This document shows, piece by piece, positions 18,003-26,826 of a DNA stretch of 64,000 nt; position 1 is the stretch's first letter; the number at the start of each line of letters is the position of its first letter. Source of the DNA: Gluconobacter roseus NBRC 3990 (lineage in GTDB: Bacteria; Pseudomonadota; Alphaproteobacteria; Acetobacterales; Acetobacteraceae); contig NZ_BJLY01000003.1 of assembly GCF_006538885.1 (NCBI RefSeq), forward strand, positions 372,001-436,000, in the 5' to 3' direction. The translations under genes were made by a program, and so were the position numbers. A model generated the notes under the pieces. It was not told where the DNA came from, searched no databases, and worked only from the letters and a program-made list of their open reading frames with translations.

Positions 18003-20003
18003 ATGTCTGTGCGCCTTTTTCTGCTTCCCCTGCTGGGAGGCGTGCTCGTTCCCGCCGCCCTGCTGCCCGAGACGGTTTCTGCGAAAACCCTTGCCGACCC
18101 GGCAGCCGTCTTCGCTCCCCTGACGCTCCCTGACGCCCCGAATGTCTATCGTTCGGGCTCGGGTCTTCCCGGACCGCAATACTGGCAGAACCGGACGGAC
18201 TACGTCATCCATTCGCGGATCGACACGCAGACCCATGTGCTGCACGGCTCCGAAACCGTGACCTACAGCAACAACAGCCCCGAAACGCTGGACGTCCTGT
18301 GGGTCCAGCTTGACCAGAACATTTACCGCGCGGATACGCGCTCTGCGATCGGCGCGGTCGCCAGCAGTCACAATCTGGCCGGCAACCACACCGACGGCAT
18401 GGTGATCGAGCGCGTTTCGGTCGTGCAGGGCGGACGCGAAGTGGACGTGACACCCCTGATCTCCGATACGCGGATGCAGCTCAAGCTGCCGCGCACGATC
18501 GACCCGCATGGCGTGGCTTTCGTGAAGATTGACTGGCACTACACGCTGCCCGGCCCATGGGGTGGACGGACCGCCGTTACGCCGTCACGCGAAGGCGACA
18601 TTTATGAAGTCGCGCAGTGGTTTCCGCGACTGAGCGTCTATGATGACCGCCGCGGCTGGAACACGCTGCCCTATCTGGGGCAGGAGTTCTTTCTGGAATA
18701 TGGCAGCTTTGATTACAGCGTCACCGTGCCGTGGAACTACACGCTCGTGGGCTCCGGCGCGCTGCTCAATCCTGAACAGGTCCTGACCCCGGTCGAGCGC
18801 AACCGTCTGGCGCAGGCAGCGCAGAGCGATGCGCGCGTCATGATTCGCACGCTTGATGACATTACCGACCCTAAAAGCCACCTGAAGCAGAGCGGCGAAG
18901 TCACCTGGCATTACGCCATGCGCAATACGCGTGACGTGGCATTTGCGGCCTCGCCGGCTTTCGTCTGGGATGCCGCGCGGATCAATCTGCCGCCGATCGT
19001 GCCCTGGGCGAACTATCACGCCGTGCCCCGGCTTGCGATGTCGGTCTATCCGCGTGAAGGGATCGGGCCGCATGGCTGGGACCGTTCAACGGATTACGTC
19101 AAACACGCCATCGAGTATTTCTCGTCACAATGGTTCGAGTATCCCTGGCCGAACGCCGTCAATCTGGGCGGACATGGCGCGGGCATGGAATATCCGGGCA
19201 TCGTCTTCGACGGCATGAGCGACCGCGATCCGGAACTGTTCTGGATCACGACGCATGAACTGGGCCATGGCTGGTTCCCGATGATTGTGGGCACGGATGA
19301 GCGCCGAAACGCCTTCATGGACGAGGGCTTCAACACCTTCATCGACGTCTATGCGTCCGACCACTTCAACAACGGTGAATTCGCTCCCAAGCGTGATTCC
19401 GAGTTCGCGCCCAAGACCGGCAATCCCGCGCAGGACATCGTCCCGGTCCTGACTGACCCGAATGCGCCCGTGCTCATGACCGCGGCGGACAGCGTGTCCG
19501 AAAAATACCGCCACAGCGTGACCTATTTCAAAGGCGCCTATGGACTGAAGCTGCTGCGTGAACAGATCCTCGGCCCGGTCCGGTTCGATGCGGCTTTCCG
19601 GCGCTATATTTCTGAATGGTCGTTCAAGCACCCGTCCCCATCGGACTTCTTCCGCCTGATGAGCAGCGAAGCGGGCGAGGATCTGGGCTGGTTCTGGCGT
19701 GGCTGGTACTTCACCAATGCCGCCCCGGACTATGCGCTGGGTGACGTGCATCACGATGCCGGAAAGCCGGTGACCGTGCAGGTCCGCAATTACGGAGCCC
19801 TCCCGCTTCCGGTGCTCGTGCGGGCGGAGTATGCGGACGGTAAATCGGACGAACTCCGCATCCCGACGGAAGCCTGGCGTCAGGGCAGCGACATCGTTGT
19901 TTCACTGCCGGCCCATGATGGCCTCAGGGCTGTCACGCTGGACCCGGATCATGTCATCCCGGATATCGACCGCTCCGATAACCGCGTGGCGATTACACCC
20001 TGA
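18003..20003 (+). CDS. Exported M1-family zinc metallopeptidase
   Basis: Gluzincin aminopeptidase-like protein, probably periplasmic. The 666-residue precursor has a signal peptide (about 1-25, ending VSAKT). The zinc site is complete: His418-Glu419 and His422 in THELGHGW, and Glu441 in MDEGFNTF, i.e. HExxH-x18-E as in M1 enzymes. The exopeptidase GxMEN motif appears altered: GAGMEYPG precedes the zinc site. ATG 18003 is preferred over 17985 because it starts the signal peptide. A 12-bp inverted repeat follows. Natural substrates are unknown. Confidence 0.88.
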   Translation: MSVRLFLLPLLGGVLVPAALLPETVSAKTLADPAAVFAPLTLPDAPNVYRSGSGLPGPQYWQNRTDYVIHSRIDTQTHVLHGSETVTYSNNSPETLDVLWVQLDQNIYRADTRSAIGAVASSHNLAGNHTDGMVIERVSVVQGGREVDVTPLISDTRMQLKLPRTIDPHGVAFVKIDWHYTLPGPWGGRTAVTPSREGDIYEVAQWFPRLSVYDDRRGWNTLPYLGQEFFLEYGSFDYSVTVPWNYTLVGSGALLNPEQVLTPVERNRLAQAAQSDARVMIRTLDDITDPKSHLKQSGEVTWHYAMRNTRDVAFAASPAFVWDAARINLPPIVPWANYHAVPRLAMSVYPREGIGPHGWDRSTDYVKHAIEYFSSQWFEYPWPNAVNLGGHGAGMEYPGIVFDGMSDRDPELFWITTHELGHGWFPMIVGTDERRNAFMDEGFNTFIDVYASDHFNNGEFAPKRDSEFAPKTGNPAQDIVPVLTDPNAPVLMTAADSVSEKYRHSVTYFKGAYGLKLLREQILGPVRFDAAFRRYISEWSFKHPSPSDFFRLMSSEAGEDLGWFWRGWYFTNAAPDYALGDVHHDAGKPVTVQVRNYGALPLPVLVRAEYADGKSDELRIPTEAWRQGSDIVVSLPAHDGLRAVTLDPDHVIPDIDRSDNRVAITP

Positions 20004-20010
20004 GGATGTG

Positions 20011-20045
20011 GAAACCTGCGAGGGCCGGCGTGCCTCGCAGGTTTC
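20011..20045 (+). terminator. Perfect 12-bp inverted repeat after the M1 peptidase
   Basis: Arms 20011-20022 and 20034-20045 pair perfectly around a GC-rich 11-base spacer. There is no long T tract, so it is a possible weak terminator or mRNA 3' stabiliser rather than a certain rho-independent site. Confidence 0.5.
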
Positions 20046-20056
20046 TTGCAATAAGA

Positions 20057-20091
20057 CAAAGAAAAAGGGCGCCTGGTTGAGCCAGCGCCCT
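20057..20091 (-). terminator. Rho-independent terminator of flaF
   Basis: On the minus strand a GC-rich hairpin (20066-20091) is followed by TTTTTCTTTGTCTT. It lies 27 bases past the flaF stop, so it ends the flagellin-flaF unit. Confidence 0.82.
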
Positions 20092-20117
20092 GAATATTCA
20101 CAATTGCTGATTTCTCT

Positions 20118-20540
20118 TCAGCCGACGAGTTCCAGAGAGGATGTCGGGGCTGATCCGGCGTAAGCCTGCGGGGCAGCAGCGGTCATGGGGGAAGGTTCGG
20201 GTTCTGCAGACAGGCCTTCGATCATGTCATTATTGACATCGATCAGCGGCTTCAGATCCTTTGAAGCGTTGAGGGCTGCGTTGGAATAACGCATCGACCA
20301 CAGGCCAACCTTGATGATGTCATCGCGCAGAACGGGCGGGAGCGGGCTGTCGTTCCGCTCGACGCTCATCGACAGAAGGCTCCACAGCTTCAGATTGGCA
20401 GCCAGAGCCATCGTTTTTTTCTGATGGTCCCTGGCATCAGCCAGCAGCGAATTGACATGCCGGAAAGCCATGACCTCGATTTCCCGGGAGGACAGATAGC
20501 TTCCGGACTGTTTCTGGTACTGTGAGGAGGCGTAAGTCAC
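20118..20540 (-). CDS. flaF: Flagellar biosynthesis regulator FlaF
   Basis: A 140-residue cytoplasmic protein of the FlaF family, which in alphaproteobacteria is required for flagellin synthesis and works with the repressor FlbT. Family marks are SSREIEVMAFRHVNSLL, LWSLLS and LRDDIIKVGLWSM. The C-terminal 30 residues are a Pro/Ala/Ser-rich tail. It lies downstream of the flagellin gene on the same strand, but an intervening terminator suggests at least partly separate expression. flbT is not in the window. Confidence 0.9.
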   Translation of the reverse strand: MTYASSQYQKQSGSYLSSREIEVMAFRHVNSLLADARDHQKKTMALAANLKLWSLLSMSVERNDSPLPPVLRDDIIKVGLWSMRYSNAALNASKDLKPLIDVNNDMIEGLSAEPEPSPMTAAAPQAYAGSAPTSSLELVG

Positions 20541-20632
20541 GAAGGCAAACTCCTTTCGGGGAAGACTGTTTCAAAAGTCTCTGCGCAATGGGGGCAGGAG
20601 GCGTCTGAAGCAGTCCTGCATGTGGCAGGGGT

Positions 20633-20678
20633 GGAAAAATATGGAACTGGAGGATACCGGAAGACCGGTACCCTCCAG
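20633..20678 (-). terminator. Rho-independent terminator of the flagellin gene
   Basis: A 14-bp stem with one mismatch (20647-20660 with 20665-20678) and a four-base loop, followed on the minus strand by CATATTTTT. It starts nine bases after the flagellin stop. Confidence 0.75.
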
Positions 20679-20686
20679 AAACCTGA

Positions 20687-22639
20687 TCAGCCGCGGAAGA
20701 GGCTGAGCAGGGTGGAAGACTGCGAGTTCGCAATCGACAGCGACTGAACGGCCAGCTGCTGCTTCGTCTGAAGCGAGGTCAGCTTGGCGCTTTCCGCTGC
20801 CAGATCGGCATCCGTCAGAGCGCCCACACCCGTCGTCAGGGCGTCGGACAGCGAGCTGGTGGCCGTCTGAAGCTGGGTCACGGTGTTGGCGGAAACGCCG
20901 AAGCCCGCAGAGATCTGGTTGACCTTGGTCAGAGCGGCACTGACCGCAAGCTGTACCACGGCTGTGCCGGAGGTTGTGCCGACAGTGGGTTTTGCTTTCG
21001 AGGCAGTGATGCTGGTACTTGGCGTCACATTGGAAGCGGCTGTATCGAGCGTGTATGTCGAGTCGGTCCCAGCTGTAAGACCTGCTGTTGTTGCGAGGCT
21101 TGACGTCCAGGATGTTTTGTCCGTACCGGAAAAGAACTTGTATGTGGTCGAATTTCCGGAGCTGTCCGTGAGAGTAAGGCCGCTGGAAGCATTCCCGGTT
21201 GTGGTCCATCCACTTGTACCAGTACCGGTAAGTGCAACGGAACCGTCAGCAGCAACGGTAACGTCACCGTCGGTAGTATCGCCTGTAAGGCTTTGGAGTG
21301 TGCTCTTCAGAGCTGACTGTGCAGCACTGCTTAGAGCAGAAGTCGTAGAATCGGGCGATTTGAGAGCGACGTAACTTGTGGAAGAGGTGCCGTCTTTAAC
21401 CGTCAGAGCCGTTCCACCGTCTGCGAAGGTTGCGCCCGACATATCCAGTGAAGTGCCTTCGGCGATATTGCTTGTTGTAACACTCCCTGTTGCAGTGGAA
21501 AGATTGCCACCAGCCAGCGTCAGGGTGCCATCATTAGCGCGAGAGACGCCAAATCCGGCATTGCTCATGGCTGTCATAAGCGTCGTAGTACGGTCGGTGT
21601 TCTGCTGCGTCGCATCCGTTGTGTTGGTTGCGGCTGTGCTCGTGTTGACGTCCACGACTTTCGCCAGGCTGGTGGCATTGCCATTGCTGTCGGTAGCCGT
21701 CGTGACGCTGTAGGTGAGATTGCCGCTGGCATCAGCCTTGGCGGTAATGCTCTTGCCGTTCGTCATCGTATAGGTTGTGGTGCCGTCGGACGTCGTGACT
21801 GGTGCATTGCTGCCGAAAGCCGAGGATGTCAGGGTTCCATCAGTGCCGACCGTTACGGTAGCGGTGCTTCCGAGAGCTGTTGAAACAGCATTGGACAGTG
21901 CGGTGCCAACGGTTGCCGTGGACGACAGGCCACTTGTGTTGTCGTCAAGGACAAACTCGGTCGTGGTGGCGGGGCTCGTGGCCGTGCCGCTGCCGTTTGC
22001 CGCTGCCTGATTTTTCAGGGTAATCGTGGATGCGGCTGGCGTGTTTCCGGTGTCAGCTGCAGTGTAGGTCGCGCCTCCCATGTCAAGCGTTGCACCCTTC
22101 ATGGTGGTGCTCAGGCCTTCAAGGCCTAGGCCGGATGCCGTGGCATTGGCGCCGTTCTGAACGAACAGGTTGCCGTTGATGTCCTGTGCGGCCGAGACGG
22201 ACGTGTAGGACACGCCGCCACCCGTGGCGCCGGACAGCAGGTTGACGCCCTGGAAGGTTGCGCTGTTGGCGCTGGCGTCGATCTGGGAGGAAAGGCTGGA
22301 AAGCTGGGAGTTCAGCGTATCCTGGTCTTCGGCGTTGTTGGCGGCGTTCGTGACCGTGGTGGACACGCTGCTCAGCAGGCCGGAAATCGTGGATGCCTGT
22401 GCGCTTGCCGTGGAAAGAACCTGACCGGCGAAGCTCAGGCCGGTCGAAACGCCGGACAGGCCCGAGATCCGGGCATTCATCGACTGGGCGATGGAATAGA
22501 TGGCCGGATTGTCAGACGCGCTGTTGACGGACTTGCCGGTGGAAACGGCGTTCTGGGTCTTGTTCAGATCCGTCGTCGTCTGGTTGAGGCTCTGGAGTGC
22601 GGCCATTGCCGCAGTGTTTGTATTAATTGACAATGACAT
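20687..22639 (-). CDS. Flagellin, long variant with large Ser/Thr-rich central domain
   Basis: Filament subunit of the flagellum, secreted by the flagellar type III system. Residues 1-140 carry the conserved D0/D1 helices ([17 protein letters not shown] and [16 protein letters not shown]) and the last about 90 residues the matching C-terminal helices ending [13 protein letters not shown]. Between them lies a roughly 400-residue central region extremely rich in Ser, Thr, Ala, Gly and Asp with many GT/ST pairs, making the protein 650 residues, well above the 270-500 common in alphaproteobacteria. The centre uses visibly more A/T-ending codons than the ends. GGAG lies ten bases before the ATG. 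The exposed Ser/Thr-rich region would be a natural O-glycosylation target (inference). Confidence 0.93.
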   Translation of the reverse strand: MSLSINTNTAAMAALQSLNQTTTDLNKTQNAVSTGKSVNSASDNPAIYSIAQSMNARISGLSGVSTGLSFAGQVLSTASAQASTISGLLSSVSTTVTNAANNAEDQDTLNSQLSSLSSQIDASANSATFQGVNLLSGATGGGVSYTSVSAAQDINGNLFVQNGANATASGLGLEGLSTTMKGATLDMGGATYTAADTGNTPAASTITLKNQAAANGSGTATSPATTTEFVLDDNTSGLSSTATVGTALSNAVSTALGSTATVTVGTDGTLTSSAFGSNAPVTTSDGTTTYTMTNGKSITAKADASGNLTYSVTTATDSNGNATSLAKVVDVNTSTAATNTTDATQQNTDRTTTLMTAMSNAGFGVSRANDGTLTLAGGNLSTATGSVTTSNIAEGTSLDMSGATFADGGTALTVKDGTSSTSYVALKSPDSTTSALSSAAQSALKSTLQSLTGDTTDGDVTVAADGSVALTGTGTSGWTTTGNASSGLTLTDSSGNSTTYKFFSGTDKTSWTSSLATTAGLTAGTDSTYTLDTAASNVTPSTSITASKAKPTVGTTSGTAVVQLAVSAALTKVNQISAGFGVSANTVTQLQTATSSLSDALTTGVGALTDADLAAESAKLTSLQTKQQLAVQSLSIANSQSSTLLSLFRG

Positions 22640-22817
22640 TGAATTCGTTCTCCGTCGGTGCAGGTTTGCGACCTCAGGATAGGGGGGAGTGGTTAACGGA
22701 AGCTGAATCCGGACCGTTAAAAAAAACCCACCAAAAATAACGGAAAACTGGGAAACAAATGGTTAAATTCACGTTTCCCCTTGCGATTCATACTTCGGAA
22801 CGAAATAAGAACACGCG
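22640..22817 (-). promoter_or_regulatory. Flagellin upstream region with CtrA-like half-sites
   Basis: The divergent gap between flagellin and the radical SAM gene holds, on the minus strand, TTAACCAT at 22759-22766 and TTAACCA near 22691, resembling the alphaproteobacterial CtrA half-site, plus a run of eight T. I see no convincing sigma-28 or sigma-54 promoter. Assignment as regulatory is tentative. Confidence 0.3.
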
Positions 22818-24050
22818 ATGAAGAAATCACTCTCCCAGAGACTGGCGATTCTGTCCGATGCGGCGAAATACGATGCGTCCTGCGCGTCGAGCGGTTCGGG
22901 CCGCAGGGACTCGGCCAAAAGCGGGGGACTGGGGTCCACGACGGGAAACGGTATCTGCCACGCCTACACGCCGGACGGGCGCTGCGTGTCGCTGCTCAAG
23001 ATCCTGCTGACCAATTTCTGCGTCTATGACTGCGCCTACTGCATTAATCGTTCGTCTTCGAATGTGGAGCGCGCGCGGTTTACGCCGGAGGAGGTCGTGT
23101 GGCTGACGCTGGAGTTCTACCGGCGCAACTGCATCGAGGGGCTGTTCCTGTCCTCAGGCATCATCCGCTCCTCGGATCACACGATGGAGCAGCTCGTGCA
23201 GGTGGCGCGGGATCTGCGGCTGAAGCACGGGTTCCGGGGCTATATCCATCTCAAGACCATCCCCGATGCGTCGCCGCGTCTGCTGGAAGAGGCGGGGCGC
23301 TATGCGGACCGCCTGTCGATCAATGTGGAAATGCCAACCGTGGCCGGTCTGGAGCAGTACGCACCGCAGAAAAAAGCGGGCGGTATCCGGCAGGCCATGG
23401 GCGAGATGCGCCTGAAAATCGATGCGGGCAAGGAACGCAGCCATACCGGTCGCCGGGCTGAACGGTTTTCGCCGGGCGGACAGAGCACGCAGATGATCGT
23501 GGGGGCGGATGCGGCGTCCGATCAGGATATTCTCGCCAGCAGCGCCAATCTTTACGGCTCCTACGGGCTGCGGCGGGTCTACTATTCGGCTTTCAGCCCC
23601 ATTCCTGACGCTTCCGCACTGTTGCCGGCGAAAAGCCCGCCGCTTCAGCGGGAGCATAGGCTCTATCAGGCGGACTGGCTGTTCCGGTTCTACGGGTTCG
23701 CCTTCGGGGAACTGACGGCTGGCCGCGCGGATGGAATGCTCGATCTGGAGTTGGACCCCAAGTTGGCCTGGGCGCTGGACAACCGGGCGCTGTTTCCGGT
23801 CGATCTGAACCGGGCGTCGAAGGAAATGCTGCTGCGGGTGCCGGGGCTGGGAGTGAAGGCTGTGGCGGCCATTCTCAGGGCACGGCGGCATCAGGCGGTA
23901 CGGCTGGAGGATCTGGCGCGGCTGAACGTCTCTATTCGCAAGGTGCGTCCGTTCGTCCAGACGCCGGGCTGGAGTCCCGCCCGCCTGACTGACCGGCACG
24001 ATCTGCGCAGTCTGTTCAGCCCGGCGCCGCAGCAGATGAGCCTTCTGTGA
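22818..24050 (+). CDS. Putative DNA modification/repair radical SAM protein
   Basis: Radical S-adenosylmethionine enzyme of the family that accompanies UdgX-type proteins. The [4Fe-4S] motif is Cys68-x3-Cys72-x2-Cys75 (CVYDCAYC), preceded by KILLTNFC. The radical SAM barrel spans about residues 55-300; the C-terminus has a helix-hairpin-helix DNA-binding motif (LLRVPGLGVKAVAAILRAR, about 336-354). Length, 410 residues, is normal. The stop overlaps the GTG of the next gene (GTGA), so the two are translated together, and the same pairing is known in other bacteria. Its chemical substrate is unknown; DNA damage processing is inferred from the HhH and partner. Confidence 0.87.
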   Translation: MKKSLSQRLAILSDAAKYDASCASSGSGRRDSAKSGGLGSTTGNGICHAYTPDGRCVSLLKILLTNFCVYDCAYCINRSSSNVERARFTPEEVVWLTLEFYRRNCIEGLFLSSGIIRSSDHTMEQLVQVARDLRLKHGFRGYIHLKTIPDASPRLLEEAGRYADRLSINVEMPTVAGLEQYAPQKKAGGIRQAMGEMRLKIDAGKERSHTGRRAERFSPGGQSTQMIVGADAASDQDILASSANLYGSYGLRRVYYSAFSPIPDASALLPAKSPPLQREHRLYQADWLFRFYGFAFGELTAGRADGMLDLELDPKLAWALDNRALFPVDLNRASKEMLLRVPGLGVKAVAAILRARRHQAVRLEDLARLNVSIRKVRPFVQTPGWSPARLTDRHDLRSLFSPAPQQMSLL

Positions 24051-25549
24051 CGCGCTATGTTCTGACGCTTGAGGACAATGCGGATTTCGAGCCCTGGCGG
24101 GAGATGGCGCGTGCGGCATTGCAGCGCGCGGTCCTGCCCGAGGCGCTCGACTGGCGCATCCGGGGGGGCGAGACGGATCTTTTCGGCCAGATCACGGATA
24201 ACGGCGATGGCCTGGAGGCGCTGACGGCCGTTCCGGTCGTGAAAACCGTGACCTTGCGGGCCTCCTGCCTCGCGCTGCTGCGGGACATGCTGTGCCATTC
24301 CGATCCCGCCCGGTTCGCACTTGCCTACCGGATTGCCTGGAGGGTGCAGGGCAATCCGCATCTGCCTGAGGTGGCGACGGATGCCGATATCGCGCGTGCG
24401 CGGCAGATGGTGCGACAGAACCGGCAGGACTGTCACAAGATGATGGCCTTTGTCCGCTTCCGCGAGCAGCCGGTCCCGCAAAGAGAGGGGCAGGGCGGTG
24501 AACGTCGGCGGTTCCTCGCATGGTTCGAGCCGCAGCATCATATCCTTGAACGGATCGCGCCATTCTTTGCAAAACGTTTTACGGATATGGACTGGATTAT
24601 CCTGACACCACGCGGCTCGATCTGCTGGGATGGCAAGGATCTGGCCTACTCATCGGAACCCTGTGAACAGCCGGAACTGGACGACGGGTTCGGGGAGCTG
24701 TGGGACACCTATTACGCTTCGACCTTCAATCCTGCTCGCGTTCGTACCAAGGCCATGCGCCGGGAAATGCCCGGTCGTTACTGGAAGAACCTGCCTGAAA
24801 CCCGTCTGATCCCGCAGCTTGTTGCCGGAGCGGAGGTGCGCGTCCGGACAATGGCGGAGCAGGAGCTTCAGCCCGCACCGGCCTTTCATGAGCGCCTGCG
24901 GTCCCGTGAACAGCTTCCGGCCGAGCCGATGCTGGATACGACGGAGACTCTTGAGGGGCTGGCTGCTCAGATCCGGACCTGCACGGCCTGTCCGCTGCAC
25001 TGTTCGGCCACGCAGGCGGTTGTGGGAGAGGGGCCGGCAGACGCGCGCATCATGGTCGTCGGAGAGCAGCCGGGCGATCAGGAAGATCTGGCAGGGCGTC
25101 CCTTCGTCGGTCCGGCGGGGCAGCTCCTGCATAAGGCGCTCGGAGAGGCCGGGGTTGATCGTGGCGCGCTGTATCTGACGAATGCCGTCAAGCATTTCCG
25201 CTTCCGTCTTCAGGGGCGCCGCCGCATCCATCAGAGCCCGGATGTGGGGCATGTGGCGGCCTGCCGTCCCTGGCTTGAACAGGAGATCGCCCTGGTTCGG
25301 CCGAAGCTCATCGTTTCGCTGGGGGCCACGGCGCTCAGGGCACTGGACGGGCCGGGTATGGCGATGGCGGATGTCCGCGGGACGTCATGGACCGTGGGAA
25401 CTGGCGAAAATGCTGTCCGGCGTCTGGCGCTTGCACATCCCTCTTGGCTGCTGCGGCTTGGGGAAGGAGCGCAGGGGAATGCCGAGCGACGGAACTTTAG
25501 TAAGGGTCTTACACGTCTGCGGGAGTTTCTGGATCAGCCGGGGACGTAA
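24047..25549 (+). CDS. Fused DUF4130-type DNA metabolism protein and UdgX-like uracil-DNA binding protein
   Basis: A 500-residue two-domain protein. Residues 1-260 match the probable DNA metabolism family (DUF4130/TIGR03915 type) usually encoded next to the radical SAM protein. Residues 310-500 form a uracil-DNA glycosylase superfamily domain of the UdgX type: Cys-rich CTACPLHC cluster ligands, motif GEQPGDQED with Gln in place of the family-4 Ala, FVGPAGQLL, and the UdgX loop read here as RRRIH with His395, the residue that in Mycobacterium UdgX forms a covalent bond to the abasic site. The final motif is HPSWLL. GTG start overlaps the upstream stop. The fusion is known in alphaproteobacteria; coupling and covalent chemistry here are inferred. 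Confidence 0.88.
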   Translation: MTRYVLTLEDNADFEPWREMARAALQRAVLPEALDWRIRGGETDLFGQITDNGDGLEALTAVPVVKTVTLRASCLALLRDMLCHSDPARFALAYRIAWRVQGNPHLPEVATDADIARARQMVRQNRQDCHKMMAFVRFREQPVPQREGQGGERRRFLAWFEPQHHILERIAPFFAKRFTDMDWIILTPRGSICWDGKDLAYSSEPCEQPELDDGFGELWDTYYASTFNPARVRTKAMRREMPGRYWKNLPETRLIPQLVAGAEVRVRTMAEQELQPAPAFHERLRSREQLPAEPMLDTTETLEGLAAQIRTCTACPLHCSATQAVVGEGPADARIMVVGEQPGDQEDLAGRPFVGPAGQLLHKALGEAGVDRGALYLTNAVKHFRFRLQGRRRIHQSPDVGHVAACRPWLEQEIALVRPKLIVSLGATALRALDGPGMAMADVRGTSWTVGTGENAVRRLALAHPSWLLRLGEGAQGNAERRNFSKGLTRLREFLDQPGT

Positions 25550-25588
25550 GGGACGGGACTGGCGGGAGAATGGAAACGGGTCAGTTTT

Positions 25589-25617
25589 TTGCGTCTTGAA
25601 GCTTGTGAGACGATATG
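25589..25617 (+). promoter_or_regulatory. Possible promoter of the efflux operon
   Basis: TTGCGT (25589-25594), 17-base spacer, GATATG (25612-25617). The match is moderate, but it places the expected start of transcription at about 25624, directly at the TetR-type palindrome, which would be a classical repression geometry. Confidence 0.4.
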
Positions 25618-25624
25618 TCATGGA

Positions 25625-25643
25625 TGACCGAACCGATCGGTCA
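25625..25643. promoter_or_regulatory. Candidate TetR operator 1 (upstream of the EmrA-like gene)
   Basis: A perfect inverted repeat with 7-base arms TGACCGA/TCGGTCA around a five-base centre ACCGA. The same arms and spacing recur at 29109-29127 beside the tetR gene, so both are probably bound by that regulator. It lies 77 bases before the EmrA start. Confidence 0.75.
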
Positions 25644-25719
25644 GTAGAGGGTTTCCAGGCCCCGCACAGCACATCCGGTCATGATCTGACAGACCTGTTT
25701 TCAAAGCGAGACAAACATT

Positions 25720-26826
25720 ATGGCGCAAGGCGATCAGGCCGATCACGCGCAGGGTGACACGACATCCGACAAGAACGGAAAGCCGCAGAAAAAGCGTCAT
25801 CCCCTTGTCCGGGTCGCGCTGATCCTGCTGGTGGTTCTGGTTCTCGTGGGTATCGGGGCCTATCTTTTCCTGACCCGCAACAATATCGAGACGGATGACG
25901 CCTACACGGCCGGTCGCAAGATCGCCATTGCGCCCCACGTCAACGGCTACGTCACGCAGCTTCTGGTGAACGACAACCAGTTCGTCCACACGGGCGACCT
26001 GCTTGTGACGATCGACAGCCGCGATTATGTCGCGTCCCTGCACAAGGCCGAGGCCGCCGTCGATCAGGCCAATGCCAACATCAATGCTTACAAGCTGATG
26101 CTGGAAGTGGCGCACAAGAACTTCCCCGGCCAGCTCGTCACCGCGCAGGGCAATCTTGCTGCCGCACAGGCGCAGCTCGTCAAAGCCGAAGCTGATTACC
26201 GCCGTCAGCGTTCGGTGGCCCGTGCCGCGACGTCGCAGCAGGACATCGACTATGCCCGCGCCGCACTGGATCAGGCCAAGGCCCGAGTGCTGCAGGCCCA
26301 GGGTCAGCTGACGCAAGCCGAGCCGGTCAAGGAAAACGTGGCCAATGCCGATGCCCGCGTCACGCAGGAACAGGCTGCTCTTGCCTCCGCCAATGCGGAT
26401 CTGGTGCAGGCCCGCCTGAACCTCGAATGGACGGAAGTCCGCGCGCCGCATGACGGCTGGATTTCCCAGCGTAACGTCGAGCGCGGCAATTTCGTGCAGA
26501 CCGGTCAGCAGATGTTCTCCATCGTCGAGCCGGAAGTCTGGATCGTGGCGAACTACAAGGAAACGCAGCTCACCCATATGCGTCCGGGCCAGAAGGTGGA
26601 TGTCGAAGTCGATGCCTACCCGCAGCTCGAACTGCATGGCCATGTGGATTCCATCCAGCTCGGCTCGGGTGAATCCTTCAGCGCCTTCCCTCCCGAGAAC
26701 GCGACCGGCAACTTCGTGAAGACGGTGCAGCGTATTCCGGTGAAGATCGTGCTGGACAGCGGTCTTGATCCGAACATCCCGCTCGCCCTTGGTCTGTCTG
26801 TCGTCCCGACGGTTTATGTGAAATGA
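25720..26826 (+). CDS. emrA: HlyD/EmrA-family periplasmic adaptor (membrane fusion protein)
   Basis: Links the inner-membrane EmrB-type pump to the outer-membrane channel. The 368-residue protein has a charged cytoplasmic N-terminus, one membrane anchor (about 28-50), a barrel-sandwich/lipoyl half (ETDDAYTAGRKIAIAPHVNGYV), a long alpha-helical hairpin rich in Ala/Gln heptads (about 105-230), the second lipoyl half (VRAPHDGWISQRNVERGNFV) and a beta-barrel ending at the C-terminus. It overlaps emrB by four bases (ATGA). With the downstream outer-membrane factor it makes a complete tripartite pump. Confidence 0.93.
   Translation: MAQGDQADHAQGDTTSDKNGKPQKKRHPLVRVALILLVVLVLVGIGAYLFLTRNNIETDDAYTAGRKIAIAPHVNGYVTQLLVNDNQFVHTGDLLVTIDSRDYVASLHKAEAAVDQANANINAYKLMLEVAHKNFPGQLVTAQGNLAAAQAQLVKAEADYRRQRSVARAATSQQDIDYARAALDQAKARVLQAQGQLTQAEPVKENVANADARVTQEQAALASANADLVQARLNLEWTEVRAPHDGWISQRNVERGNFVQTGQQMFSIVEPEVWIVANYKETQLTHMRPGQKVDVEVDAYPQLELHGHVDSIQLGSGESFSAFPPENATGNFVKTVQRIPVKIVLDSGLDPNIPLALGLSVVPTVYVK

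Noticed and set aside
21025-21267. Small open frames inside the flagellin gene on the opposite or other frames
   Set aside because: They arise from the low-complexity Ser/Thr-rich central domain; the flagellin frame is intact from start to conserved C-terminus.
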